A DNA stretch of 64,000 nt from Massilia aquatica (GTDB lineage Bacteria > Pseudomonadota > Gammaproteobacteria > Burkholderiales > Burkholderiaceae_D), in contig NZ_VVIW01000020.1 of the NCBI RefSeq assembly GCF_011682045.1, positions 1-64,000 of the forward strand. Direction: 5' to 3'. The translations under genes were made by a program, and so were the position numbers. Below the pieces are notes generated by a model. The model saw only the letters and a list, made by a program, of their open reading frames with translations, searched no databases and was not told the DNA's origin. This document shows positions 44,929-53,037 of this stretch, piece by piece (the first letter of the stretch is position 1; each line of letters begins with the position of its first letter).

Positions 44929-45354
44929 TTACGGGTGCCCGACCACCGACGCGCTGGCCATCAGCTCGTCGATCAGCGCCAGCGAATTCTTGCCCGACAT
45001 GGCATGCGGATTTAATCCCGGCAAGTCCGAAAAGCGCAGCAGGGTCGACGGATTGATGCGCGCCAGGTTGGCCTTGCCCATGGTCCAGCCGGCATAACGC
45101 CGCTCGTTGATTTCTTCGTAGTGCAGCAGCACCACATCGGTGTGGCGCGGATCGCGCACGATTTTCGCGTACAGCCCGTTGATCGCCTCGCGCCCGCCTT
45201 CGAGCACCTGCATGTAGACGTGCTCGCTGTGGCACAAAATGCCCGTGATGCCCTGGGCCGGATTGTGCGCGTGCGACTGGCACATGATGTCGTGAATCGT
45301 ATCGGGCTGCGGCGAAGCAATGGCGCGGCTGGCGTACAGGAGACGGACGAGCAT
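44929..45354 (-). CDS. BLUF-domain blue-light photoreceptor
   Basis: 141 residues, a single BLUF domain with a short C-terminal extension. The residues required for FAD photochemistry are present: Tyr7 (LLYASRA), Asn31 and GITGIL, Gln49 (VYMQVLEGG) and W90/M92 (GWTMGKA). Blue light rearranges the Tyr-Gln hydrogen bonds to the flavin, and stand-alone BLUF proteins signal by binding a partner. GGAG precedes ATG 45354. It is the last gene of the LitR-like/folE/BLUF unit, 18 bases after folE, so its partner is plausibly the LitR-like regulator, as reported for PplA and class II LitR in Pseudomonas putida. Confidence 0.92.
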   Translation of the reverse strand: MLVRLLYASRAIASPQPDTIHDIMCQSHAHNPAQGITGILCHSEHVYMQVLEGGREAINGLYAKIVRDPRHTDVVLLHYEEINERRYAGWTMGKANLARINPSTLLRFSDLPGLNPHAMSGKNSLALIDELMASASVVGHP

Positions 45355-45372
45355 GGTGTGATTCTCCGAAGA

Positions 45373-46080
45373 TCAGCGTTTAATCAGGGACAGGAACTCG
45401 CGCCGCAGCGCCGGATCTTTCAGGAACGAACCGTGCATGACGCTGTTGATCATTTTCGCATCCATATCCTTCACGCCGCGCCACTGCATGCAAAAATGGT
45501 CCGCTTCCATCACAACCGCCAGCCCGTCCGGCTGCATTTTTTCCTGTAGCAAGTCAGCCAGTTGCACCACGGCTTCTTCCTGGATTTGCGGACGGCTCAT
45601 GATCCAGTTGGCGATGCGTGCGTACTTCGACAGGCCGATCAGCGCCGAATGCTCGTTCGGCATCACCCCGATCCAGACCTTGCCGATCACCGGGCACAGG
45701 TGGTGCGAACAGGCGCTGCGCACCGTGATCGGGCCGATGATCATCAGCTCGTTCAGATGCGATGCGTTGGGAAACTCCGTGACCGGCGGCATCGGCACAT
45801 AGCGGCCGCCGAAGACTTCGTTGATGAACATCTTGGCCACGCGGCGCCCGGTGTCCTGGGTATTGTGGTCGCTCACGGTATCGATCACCAGGCTCTCGAG
45901 CACGCCTTGCAGCTTGGCGCTGACTTCGTCGAGCAGCTCGTCGAGTTCGCCCGGTTCAATAAAACGCGCGATATTGTCGTTGGCGTGGAAGCGCGTCTTG
46001 CTGGCGACCAGGCGCGCGCGGATGCGCTCCGACACCGTCACGGTGCTGGGTTGGTATTCGGTAGTCAGTCCGTTCGACAT
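45373..46080 (-). CDS. folE: GTP cyclohydrolase I
   Basis: 235 residues. Converts GTP to 7,8-dihydroneopterin triphosphate, the first step to tetrahydrofolate and pterins. Zinc ligands are visible in SACSHHLCPVIGKVWIGVMP (Cys and His) and DHFCMQWRGVKD (Cys); other family features are TQDTGRRVAKMF and the C-terminal RREFLSLIKR. AGGAAT before ATG 46080 fixes the start. Its place between a LitR-like regulator and a BLUF protein suggests a light-induced FolE, as known in pseudomonads, where it may feed the folate antenna of photolyases. Whether another folE exists elsewhere in the genome is unknown. Confidence 0.93.
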   Translation of the reverse strand: MSNGLTTEYQPSTVTVSERIRARLVASKTRFHANDNIARFIEPGELDELLDEVSAKLQGVLESLVIDTVSDHNTQDTGRRVAKMFINEVFGGRYVPMPPVTEFPNASHLNELMIIGPITVRSACSHHLCPVIGKVWIGVMPNEHSALIGLSKYARIANWIMSRPQIQEEAVVQLADLLQEKMQPDGLAVVMEADHFCMQWRGVKDMDAKMINSVMHGSFLKDPALRREFLSLIKR

Positions 46081-46120
46081 GCTCAATTCCTGTATAAATA
46101 GATAAAAATGGCGGCCCGGC

Positions 46121-47119
46121 TCACGCCAGCCCATCCGGCAGCGGCAAGCCTTCGGCCCGCGCCAGCCGTTCCAGCGCATGTTCCAGCAGCACGCGCGCTT
46201 GCGCGGCGGCCTGCCCCAATTCCTGGTGCAAGGCCGCGTCGCTGGGATTGCGCGATCCGCATTGCACACTGTAACGTTCAAAACTGCCGATCATCAGCAA
46301 AATATCGGCCAGGTGACGCGGACATTCGCACATCACGCTGTTGCTGGCCGCTGCCAGCGCCGCCAGCGCCTGGTCGTCCAGCCGGCGCGGCGCCACCGCC
46401 TCGCCGGGCGGCACCAGCGGCACGCGCGGCGGCGCGGCAAGGTGCGCGCGCCGGGCCGGAAACGCCACCTGGCACAGCAATGCCACCTCGGCCATGTCGG
46501 ATGGCGCGCGTGCCACCAGGCAACCGAGGGCGCGCAGGTGGCGGATGGTGGCGCTGGCGCAAAACCGGTATAGCACCACCACCGCCGGCGTGCCGCACGC
46601 CAGGCGCGCCGCCGCCACCAGCGGCAGGGCCGAATCGTCCAGTTCCGACAACTCGATCAGCAGCACATCGGCGCCCACACCGCGCAAGGCGGTGGGTGCC
46701 TCTTCCAGCCGGGCGCAGGATTGGCGCACGTCCAGCGTGAGCAGCTCGCGCCCGCCGGCGGTCAACTGGCGCGCCAGTCCCGCGCCCGCCACCGCCACCC
46801 GGATCGGTCCGCTGGCGCCGGTGTCGGTTTCCAGCGGCTCGGCCAGGTGCTGGAGCTGTTCCAGCGGCAAATGGGCCATGGCGCCGATCGGATGGCCCTG
46901 GTCGACCAGTTGCTTGATCAGGCTCAGCCGGCGCACCTGGGCGCTCGAATACAAACGTTGCCCGCGCGCCGAACGTTGCGGTGTCGACACACCATAGCGG
47001 CGCTCCCACACCCGCAAGGTTTCGACCGGCAATCCCGCCAGGCGTGCTGCCACGCCGCTGCGGTAGGCGCCGGTGTCGTCGGAGCGCACGGTTTCGTGAT
47101 CGGTAGAAAGTTCATTCAT
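46121..47119 (-). CDS. litR: MerR-family regulator, class II LitR-like
   Basis: 332 residues. Residues 20-90 are a MerR helix-turn-helix (RSGVAARLAGLPVETLRVWE, RRYGV, QVRRLSLIKQLVDQGHPI). The rest resembles the four-helix and Rossmann parts of the CarH/LitR family (VLLIELSELDD, ACGTPAVVVLYRFCAS, LGCLVARAPSDM) but lacks the E/D-x-H-x-x-G motif that ligates adenosylcobalamin, as in class II LitR, which senses light through a BLUF partner instead. ATG 47119 is preferred because AAGGA lies seven bases upstream; ATG 47134 has no such site. First gene of the light cluster. Confidence 0.8.
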   Translation of the reverse strand: MNELSTDHETVRSDDTGAYRSGVAARLAGLPVETLRVWERRYGVSTPQRSARGQRLYSSAQVRRLSLIKQLVDQGHPIGAMAHLPLEQLQHLAEPLETDTGASGPIRVAVAGAGLARQLTAGGRELLTLDVRQSCARLEEAPTALRGVGADVLLIELSELDDSALPLVAAARLACGTPAVVVLYRFCASATIRHLRALGCLVARAPSDMAEVALLCQVAFPARRAHLAAPPRVPLVPPGEAVAPRRLDDQALAALAAASNSVMCECPRHLADILLMIGSFERYSVQCGSRNPSDAALHQELGQAAAQARVLLEHALERLARAEGLPLPDGLA

Positions 47120-47164
47120 GGCGTCATCCTTCATGTTGAACCGCTTGTGAACCGTGAAAAATCA

Positions 47165-47170
47165 ATTATA
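47165..47170 (-). promoter_or_regulatory. Likely -10 box of the litR/folE/BLUF unit
   Basis: On the minus strand GGTATAATTG gives a perfect TATAAT 45 bases before the LitR-like start. The sequence 17 bases upstream (CAACTG) is a poor -35, which fits a regulated promoter. A second AT-rich stretch (TATCTATTTATACAGG, minus strand) lies just before folE and could be an internal promoter. Confidence 0.45.
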
Positions 47171-47302
47171 CCGCTTCAAATCATGGACAGTTGGAAGAGG
47201 GCCAAAAAGCCCCGGTGGCAAGAAAAAGTGGTGGCCGAAGTGACATCTGACGTATATTTACCTTGTTGCACGTCGGAACAATCCAACTACCTGAGGACGA
47301 TC

Positions 47303-47614
47303 ATGATGAAAAAGATGTTGATGAGCTGCGCCCTGCTGGCGTTCACCGGTGCCGCGTTTGCCGCGCCCGAAGCAGCCGCGCCGGTGGCCAAATCGGCCCA
47401 GCAGAACAAGATGGTGACCTGCAACGCCGACGCCAGCGGCAAGAAAGGCGACGAGCGCAAAGCCTTCATGAAAGAATGCCTGAGCGGCAAACCAGCAGCC
47501 CCGGCCGCCACGCCGCAGCAGAACAAGATGAAGACCTGCAATGCCGAGGCAGCGGGTAAAAAAGGCGACGAGCGCAAAGCGTTCATGAAAACCTGCCTGA
47601 GCGCCCCCAAATAA
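47303..47614 (+). CDS. PsiF-repeat exported protein
   Basis: 103 residues with a Sec signal peptide (SCALLAFTGAAFAA). The mature part has two copies of the PsiF motif: QQNKMVTCNADASGKKGDER followed by KAFMKECL, and QQNKMKTCNAEAAGKKGDER followed by KAFMKTCL. Each copy holds two cysteines, so one disulfide per repeat is expected. E. coli psiF is induced by phosphate starvation; the molecular role is unknown. GAGGA precedes ATG 47303. It is divergent from the LitR-like gene with a 183-base shared upstream region. Confidence 0.9.
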   Translation: MMKKMLMSCALLAFTGAAFAAPEAAAPVAKSAQQNKMVTCNADASGKKGDERKAFMKECLSGKPAAPAATPQQNKMKTCNAEAAGKKGDERKAFMKTCLSAPK

Positions 47615-47637
47615 GCCAACCACCCCGGTGTTTGGCT
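47614..47637. terminator. Hairpin between convergent genes
   Basis: AGCCAA-C-CACC pairs with GGTG-T-TTGGCT across CC. It lies between the convergent PsiF and TonB-receptor genes and may act on both strands, though neither side has a strong U-tract. Confidence 0.5.
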
Positions 47638-47639
47638 GT

Positions 47640-49910
47640 TCAGGCGCCTGGCCGGCGTCCGCCCGGCGTCACGCCACCCAAGCGGTACGACAATCCCAGG
47701 TAAATCAGCCGCCCATCGTAGCGGCGCAGGCTGCTTTCGCGCAGGATGTCGCTGTCGATGCGCGACTGGGTCTTGTTCGAATCGAACATGTCCGTCACAT
47801 TCAGCACCACGTTCAGGCGCGGCGTCAGGCTATGCCGGTAGCTCAGGTTGACCGTCGAATTCGGCTCGCGAACACCTTGCCCGATCAGGGTCTTGCCCTG
47901 CGTGTTGAACACCACCTGCACCTGATCGGCCGCACTGACCTGGTAATTGATGCGCCCGCGCAGATTGAGCGAGGTGGCCGAACGCCGCAGCGCCGCACCG
48001 TTGTTGTTCAGGTAGGCCTGCTCGCTGTACCCCAGATTCCCGCTGGTGCTGAGCGATAAGGTCTTGCCGACCTTCCCGCTCAGGCTGAACTCCAGCCCGC
48101 CCGACTGGCGGCCGCCGCTGTTGTCGCGCGTGGTCAACAGCACGTTGTCGCCAATAAAGTAGCGCCGCTCGGAAATCAGATCGTGTTCCTTGCGCAAAAA
48201 CGCGCGCAGGTTGGACTCCACCGGCCCCAGCGCGGTATCGAGGCCGAGCTCGATCGAATCGGTCTCCGACGGCAGCAATCCCGGATTGCCGGACGAGACA
48301 TTCACCTCATCCCGGTACACCACGAACGGATTCAGATCCCCCGCCACCGGCCGCTGGATGCGATGCGCATAGCTGAGCCTGATCGTGGTCTTGTCGGACG
48401 CCTTGTAACTGATAAAGAAGCTCGGAATCGTGCTCAGGTAGTCGTTGCGCGCTTCGCTGCGCGCCGTCAGTTGGCGGATATCGACCCGGGTATATTCCGC
48501 GCGCAAGCCGCCCAGCACGCCCCAGCGTTCGTCCACCCGCCACTGCCACGAGCCGTACAGCGCCGCCGTGGTCTCGTCGAGCGCGAAGCGGTTGCTGCGC
48601 GCCGCGTTGTCGGTCTGGTCCATGGTGAGCGCATCGATGTTCACATGGCGCGCGTCGACGCTGCCGGCATTGCGCGCCAGTTTATAGCCGAGTTTCAGCA
48701 TGGCCGTGTCGATCGAGCGCTCATAGTCGCCGCTCCAGTCGGTAACCCGGTTGCGGCTGCCGCTGCCCTGGCGGCTGAAGGCGCGCTGCCTGCCGTCGCT
48801 GTCGTACAGATAACTGTTCGCGTAGGCGCTGTCGTTGCGGTTGCTGCTGGTGGACACGCGCAGGTCCATCTTGAACAGTTCGCCGTCGGCTTCGCCCTTG
48901 TGCTCGCCGCGCACGCCCCAGCTGCTGTTTTCGCTGGTGCCGCTGCGCTCGCTGGTGCGCAAGTAATCGCTGGCCAGTTCGCCCGTCGCGCCGTTGTTCA
49001 CATAGTGGTCGCGCCCGTGCTGGTCGTTGCTGCGCTTGCTGTAGGCGAGATTCGCGGCCAGCTTGCTGCGCGTGCCCAGGTTGTAACCGACGCCGCCATT
49101 GATGCCGAACGCATCGTTGAGCCCTGCCCCGCTCGACGCCTGCGTGCTGCGCCGCACCGCCCCGCTGACCGGATCGATGCGCTCGCGCACCACCGTGGCC
49201 ATGGAATCGCGCCCGTCATGGCGCGCGTTGATGCCGCCCTGGAAGCTGAACAGCCCCTGGTTGTAGCTCCCGGACAGCGCCGAATTGGCGCGTCCGCCCG
49301 TGCCCGCATTCAGGTTGGCCACGCCCAGGCCGCCGGCGCGCTTGTTGCGCCGCGTGACCAGGTTGATGATCGGCCCGCCGCCGCCTTCGTTGCCGAACTG
49401 CGCCCCCGGGTTGTTGATCACTTCCACCGATTCGATATCGTCGGCGGCCATCGCGGCCAGCGCCGCACCACGGTTCTCGCCCTGCAACATGGCCGACGGT
49501 TTGCCGTCGATCAGGATCTGCACATTGCTGTTGCCGCGCAGGCTGACGCTGCCGTCCGGATCGACCGCCACCGACGGCACATTGCCCAGCGCATCGGCGG
49601 CCGAACCGTTGGTCGTGCTCACGTCGGCCTTGATGTCGTACACCTGGCGGTCGATGCGGTTGGTCGGACGCTCGCCTTCGACCGTGACCGACGGCACCGG
49701 CATATCGCCCTCCGGCGGCGGCTTGGGCGGCGCCGCCGTGCGGGCGGCCTGCACCACAGCGCTTGGCGTACCGGCGGCCGGCGTAACACCAGCCGGCGCC
49801 AGCGGACCTTGCGCCTGCGCGCCATGCCCGGCGCTTGCGGCCAGCAGCGCCAGCCACAGTGGTCTTGCGCGGCGGGCACCGCGCGGGCGGGGCAATCGAA
49901 ACTGTTTCAT
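47640..49910 (-). CDS. TonB-dependent receptor-like outer-membrane protein
   Basis: 756 residues. Signal peptide (LWLALLAASAGHGAQA), then a Pro/Ala-rich stretch and a plug domain at about 70-185 (SVTVEGERPTNRIDRQVY, VQILIDGKPSAML, DDIESVEVINNPGAQFGNEG, GGPIINLVTRR). A beta-barrel of the outer_membrane_b-barrel type follows (FFISYKASDKTTIRLSYAHR, GNPGLLPSETDSIELGLD). It ends LGLSYRLGGVTPGGRRPGA without the usual terminal aromatic residue. Substrate unknown; no transport genes adjoin it. The upstream region contains the possible miniature element at 49928-50096. Confidence 0.88.
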   Translation of the reverse strand: MKQFRLPRPRGARRARPLWLALLAASAGHGAQAQGPLAPAGVTPAAGTPSAVVQAARTAAPPKPPPEGDMPVPSVTVEGERPTNRIDRQVYDIKADVSTTNGSAADALGNVPSVAVDPDGSVSLRGNSNVQILIDGKPSAMLQGENRGAALAAMAADDIESVEVINNPGAQFGNEGGGGPIINLVTRRNKRAGGLGVANLNAGTGGRANSALSGSYNQGLFSFQGGINARHDGRDSMATVVRERIDPVSGAVRRSTQASSGAGLNDAFGINGGVGYNLGTRSKLAANLAYSKRSNDQHGRDHYVNNGATGELASDYLRTSERSGTSENSSWGVRGEHKGEADGELFKMDLRVSTSSNRNDSAYANSYLYDSDGRQRAFSRQGSGSRNRVTDWSGDYERSIDTAMLKLGYKLARNAGSVDARHVNIDALTMDQTDNAARSNRFALDETTAALYGSWQWRVDERWGVLGGLRAEYTRVDIRQLTARSEARNDYLSTIPSFFISYKASDKTTIRLSYAHRIQRPVAGDLNPFVVYRDEVNVSSGNPGLLPSETDSIELGLDTALGPVESNLRAFLRKEHDLISERRYFIGDNVLLTTRDNSGGRQSGGLEFSLSGKVGKTLSLSTSGNLGYSEQAYLNNNGAALRRSATSLNLRGRINYQVSAADQVQVVFNTQGKTLIGQGVREPNSTVNLSYRHSLTPRLNVVLNVTDMFDSNKTQSRIDSDILRESSLRRYDGRLIYLGLSYRLGGVTPGGRRPGA

Positions 49911-50162
49911 CGGGAAACTCGGGCGAGATCCAGGCGCTGGATAATAATGCCGCTAACTTAAGATCCGTCCTTCCCGCAGAGGGGGAACGCACAGCGTTCC
50001 CGCCTCCGAGGGAAGTCTTTTCTGCCAGTGGCAAGAAAGACGGTTTCGAGGTTTGCGGCATAAAACCGCTTAACTTAAGGGCATTAGGCGCTGGATGGGG
50101 ATTGATGGAATTGTCCAGCGGGCACTATACACAGACTGCGCGCGAAACGTTCCTGAAATCAA
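49911..50162. other. Upstream gap holding a MITE-like unit
   Basis: The gap between the TonB receptor and the PAS/EAL remnant has no gene. It is filled mostly by the imperfect palindromic unit at 49928-50096. Inside it GGGAACGC-ACA-GCGTTCCC is a perfect 8-bp hairpin near 49987-50005. Confidence 0.4.
49928..50096. repeat. Possible miniature inverted-repeat element
   Basis: Left edge ATCCAGGCGCTGG with TAATGCC nearby; right edge GGCATTAGGCGCTGGAT. Read inverted they share ATCCAG, a GCGC core and TAATGCC. Just inside each edge lies CCGCTAACTTAAG or CCGCTTAACTTAAG. Length is about 169 bases. No target duplication is obvious, so the MITE call is tentative. Confidence 0.35.
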
Positions 50163-50783
50163 TTGATTCCGCTATCGCCCGCAGAGCCCCCAACGCGTCA
50201 ATACACCATTTGCGAAATAATTTGTCCGGAAGCAGGCACTTTCTTGCAGCGCGGGACGATCCTGGCGTCGAACAAGGCCTGGCGCGATTTCGCGCTCGCC
50301 AACGGCGGCGACCCGCTGTGCGTCAGCGAAGGCATCAATTATTTCGACGTGTGCGACCGCGCCGCGCTGTCCGGCTGCGGCGACGCCGCCCACGTCGCCC
50401 AGCTGATCGGCATTTCCACCGACATCAGCGAAATCCAGATGTCGATCGACGACTTCGGCACCGGCTATTCCTCCTTGTCCTACCTCAAGAAATTCCACAT
50501 CGACTATCTGAAAATCGACCAGTCGTTTGTCCTCAAGATGGTGGCCGGCCCGGACGATCTGGCCTTGTGCCAAGCCATCGCCGTCATGGGCCACAAGCTC
50601 GGCATCAAGGTCATCGCCGAAGGCGTCGAGACGCAGGAACAGCGTGACCTGCTCACTGGCGCCGCACCAAAACGGATGCGCCGCCGTGGTGCGTGCGGCG
50701 CCTGCACGCCCCGCGCGCGCCACATTCCCCTTCCAGATCAGGCACTTGGCGCCACGCACCAAAATGGAACGATTATTGCTTAA
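50163..50783 (+). pseudogene. Collapsed PAS-GGDEF-EAL signalling gene
   Basis: The 206-codon frame keeps three separate pieces of a larger enzyme. ILASNKAWRDFALANGGDP and INYFDVCDRAA are the start of a PAS domain; IGISTDISEIQ is its end. Then the sequence jumps directly to DDFGTGYSSLSYLKKFHIDY and VIAEGVETQEQRD, the second half of an EAL domain. The GGDEF domain, the EAL signature and the end of the EAL barrel are missing, and the last 40 residues are out-of-family sequence. All joins preserve the frame. The product cannot be catalytic. Confidence 0.75.
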
Positions 50784-50829
50784 TCAAAGAACATCACATC
50801 TTCCATGCACCTTTATCGGGAATCGTCCA

Positions 50830-52032
50830 ATGAACGGAACCAACCACGCCGCCGACGCGCTCTTCATTTTGCTCGGCGCCATCATGATCCTGGCCATGCA
50901 CGCCGGCTTTGCCTTCCTGGAACTGGGTACGGTCAGGAAGAAGAACCAGGTCAATGCCCTGGTCAAGATCCTGGCCGACTTTGCGGTGTCGACGATTGCC
51001 TATTTTTTCATCGGCTACGGCATTTCCTATGGCGTCGATTTCTTCGCCAGCGCCGACGTGCTGGCCGAGCGCAACGGCTACCAACTGGTCAAATTCTTCT
51101 TCCTGCTCACCTTCGCCGCCGCGATTCCGGCGATCGTCTCGGGCGGCATTGCCGAGCGCGCCAAGTTTCATCCGCAGTTGATCGCCACCGCCTTGCTGGT
51201 CGGCTTCATCTATCCGCTGTTCGAAGGCATCGCCTGGAACGGGCGCTTCGGCATCCAGGCCTGTTTCAAGCTCGTCTTCGGCGCCGAGTTCCACGACTTT
51301 GCCGGTTCGGTCGTGGTGCACGCCGTGGGCGGCTGGATCGCCCTGCCCGCCGTGCTGCTGCTGGGGGCGCGGCGCGGGCGCTACGGGCGCAACGGCGCCA
51401 TCGCCGCCCATCCGCCCTCCTCGATTCCCTTCCTCGCGCTGGGCGCCTGGATCCTGGCGGTGGGCTGGTTCGGCTTTAACGTCATGAGCGCGCAAACGCT
51501 CGACAAGATGAACGGCCTGGTCGCCGTCAACTCGCTCATGGCCATGGTCGGCGGCACCCTGGCTGCGCTGGTGCTCGGCAAGAACGATCCCGGTTTTACC
51601 TACAACGGCCCGCTGGCCGGACTGGTGGCCGTGTGCGCCGGCTCGGACCTGATGCACCCGCTCGGCGCGCTGGCCACCGGCGCCATCGCCGGCGCGATTT
51701 TCGTAGCCATGTTCACCCTGACCCAAAACCGCTGGAAGATCGACGACGTGCTCGGCGTGTGGCCGCTGCACGGCCTGTGCGGCACCTGGGGCGGCATCGC
51801 GGCCGGCATCTTCGGGCTGAAAAGCCTGGGCGGCATGGGCGGCGTGGCGTTCCTGTCGCAACTGGCCGGCACCGTGCTCGGCGTGGCCATTGCGCTGGCC
51901 GGCGGCTACCTGGTGTATGGCGTGCTGAAAAAGACCATGGGCTTGCGGCTCGACCCGGAGCAGGAATTCCAGGGCGCCGATTTGTCGATCCACCACATTT
52001 CATCGACGCCGGAAAGGGAATCGAACTGGTAG
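50830..52032 (+). CDS. amtB: Ammonium transporter (Amt family)
   Basis: 400 residues, 11 membrane helices. Conducts NH3/NH4+ into the cell. The pore residues are present: the Asp before the first conserved His in DFAGSVVVHAVGGWIALP, and the second twin His in GVWPLHGLCGTWGGIAAGIF; AIVSGGIAERAKF and GWFGFNVMSAQ are also typical. The C-terminal tail DPEQEFQGADLSIHHISS is the usual regulatory tail. No glnK lies beside it, unlike most amtB loci. A GGGA stretch before ATG 50830 is a weak ribosome site. Confidence 0.92.
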   Translation: MNGTNHAADALFILLGAIMILAMHAGFAFLELGTVRKKNQVNALVKILADFAVSTIAYFFIGYGISYGVDFFASADVLAERNGYQLVKFFFLLTFAAAIPAIVSGGIAERAKFHPQLIATALLVGFIYPLFEGIAWNGRFGIQACFKLVFGAEFHDFAGSVVVHAVGGWIALPAVLLLGARRGRYGRNGAIAAHPPSSIPFLALGAWILAVGWFGFNVMSAQTLDKMNGLVAVNSLMAMVGGTLAALVLGKNDPGFTYNGPLAGLVAVCAGSDLMHPLGALATGAIAGAIFVAMFTLTQNRWKIDDVLGVWPLHGLCGTWGGIAAGIFGLKSLGGMGGVAFLSQLAGTVLGVAIALAGGYLVYGVLKKTMGLRLDPEQEFQGADLSIHHISSTPERESNW

Positions 52033-52074
52033 CGGGTACGTGAGGGAGCCTTGCAACGGGGGAGCCTTGCAACA

Positions 52075-52087
52075 TCGGCCATACCAA
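52075..52087. promoter_or_regulatory. Degenerate operator before the GntR gene
   Basis: TCGGCCATACCAA, then ACTAAAAT, resembles TTGGCCTGACCAA-ACTAGAAT at the other two promoters (10 of 13 in the box, and nearly the same spacer). It lies 62 bases before the regulator's ATG and suggests autoregulation. Confidence 0.5.
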
Positions 52088-52148
52088 ACTAAAATCAGGC
52101 GGGCATGTCAACACTTCCCTCACGTCTTACCCCGGATCCAAGCAATCA

Positions 52149-52847
52149 ATGAAGAAACCCTCTGCGCCGCAAGAATCGACCTCGGCTGAGCCGCGCCTGT
52201 ACCGGGTGGTGGCCACCCGCATCCAGGCCCTGATCCGCGACGAGAGCATCAAGGCCGGCGAGCGCCTGCCGGCCGAGCGCGACCTGGCCGCCAAGCTCAG
52301 CGTGAGCCGCGCATCGCTGCGCGAAGCGCTGATCGTGCTCGAACTGAGCGGCATCGTGGAAGTGCGCGGCGGCTCCGGCGTGTATGTCAGCGAGCAGGCC
52401 ACGGCGCAGGCCGATGTGCCTGAAGTCGGGCCGGGTCCGTTCGAAGTGCTGGCCGCGCGCCGCATGATCGAGTCCGAAGTGGCGGCGCTGGCCGCCAAGA
52501 TGGCCACCGACTCGGCCATCGACGCGATCCTGACGGCGGTGCTGGAGATGGAACACCATCACGAAGACCGGGCCAGCAACGAGCAGGCCGACCGCAATTT
52601 TCACCTGGCGATTGCACGCGCCACGGGGAACACGGCGCTGGTGGGGGTGGTGGATTATTTGTGGAACCAGCGCGGCAGCTTGTGGCACAAGCTCAAGGAG
52701 CATTTCCAGACCGAGGATTTGCGCGTGACCACCCTGACCGACCACCGCAAGATTCTCGAGGCGATTGCCTCGCATGACGTGGCTGGCGCGCGCCAGGCGA
52801 TGCGCGCGCACCTGGAGCGGGTAACGCGCACCTTTTCGCGCGGGTAG
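52149..52847 (+). CDS. FadR/GntR-family regulator of the pectin locus
   Basis: 232 residues. Residues 15-80 are a GntR winged helix (YRVVATRIQALIRDESIKAG, ERLPAERDLAAKLSVSRASLREAL, GSGVYV). Residues 95-225 are an FCD all-helical ligand domain (RRMIESEVAALAAK, RNFHLAIARATGN, DHRKILEAIASHD with metal-binding Asp/His). FCD regulators of uronate and pectin genes (ExuR/UxuR-like) bind sugar acids and release operators of the TTGGTxxGACCAA type. Such operators lie at both neighbouring promoters of this locus, which makes this the likely local repressor. Confidence 0.9.
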   Translation: MKKPSAPQESTSAEPRLYRVVATRIQALIRDESIKAGERLPAERDLAAKLSVSRASLREALIVLELSGIVEVRGGSGVYVSEQATAQADVPEVGPGPFEVLAARRMIESEVAALAAKMATDSAIDAILTAVLEMEHHHEDRASNEQADRNFHLAIARATGNTALVGVVDYLWNQRGSLWHKLKEHFQTEDLRVTTLTDHRKILEAIASHDVAGARQAMRAHLERVTRTFSRG

Positions 52848-52976
52848 CCGCCCGGCAGTCGCCCCACATCCTTTTCCACCACACTTTTATGTCCACCTCG
52901 CCAGCGCGGGCGTGGGCCGTGCGCAATCGTGCCGATCAGGCATAAAATGCACAACTGGCAAGTCCACCTTGATTAA

Positions 52977-53008
52977 TTGGTCAGGCCAAACTAGAATTGG
53001 CCTAACCA
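52977..53008. promoter_or_regulatory. Paired GntR operators before the TonB receptor
   Basis: TTGGTCAGGCCAA (52977-52989), spacer ACTAGAA, then TTGGCCTAACCA (52997-53008). Centres are 20 bases apart, placing both on one face of the helix. The arrangement recurs before the GH105 gene. Confidence 0.75.
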
Positions 53009-53037
53009 TAAAAGCAATACCAATCAGGAGACACGCC

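Noticed and set aside
44929-45354. The BLUF protein as an EAL or cyclase fusion
   Set aside because: The gene ends shortly after the BLUF domain; there is no room for an output domain, so it must act through a partner.
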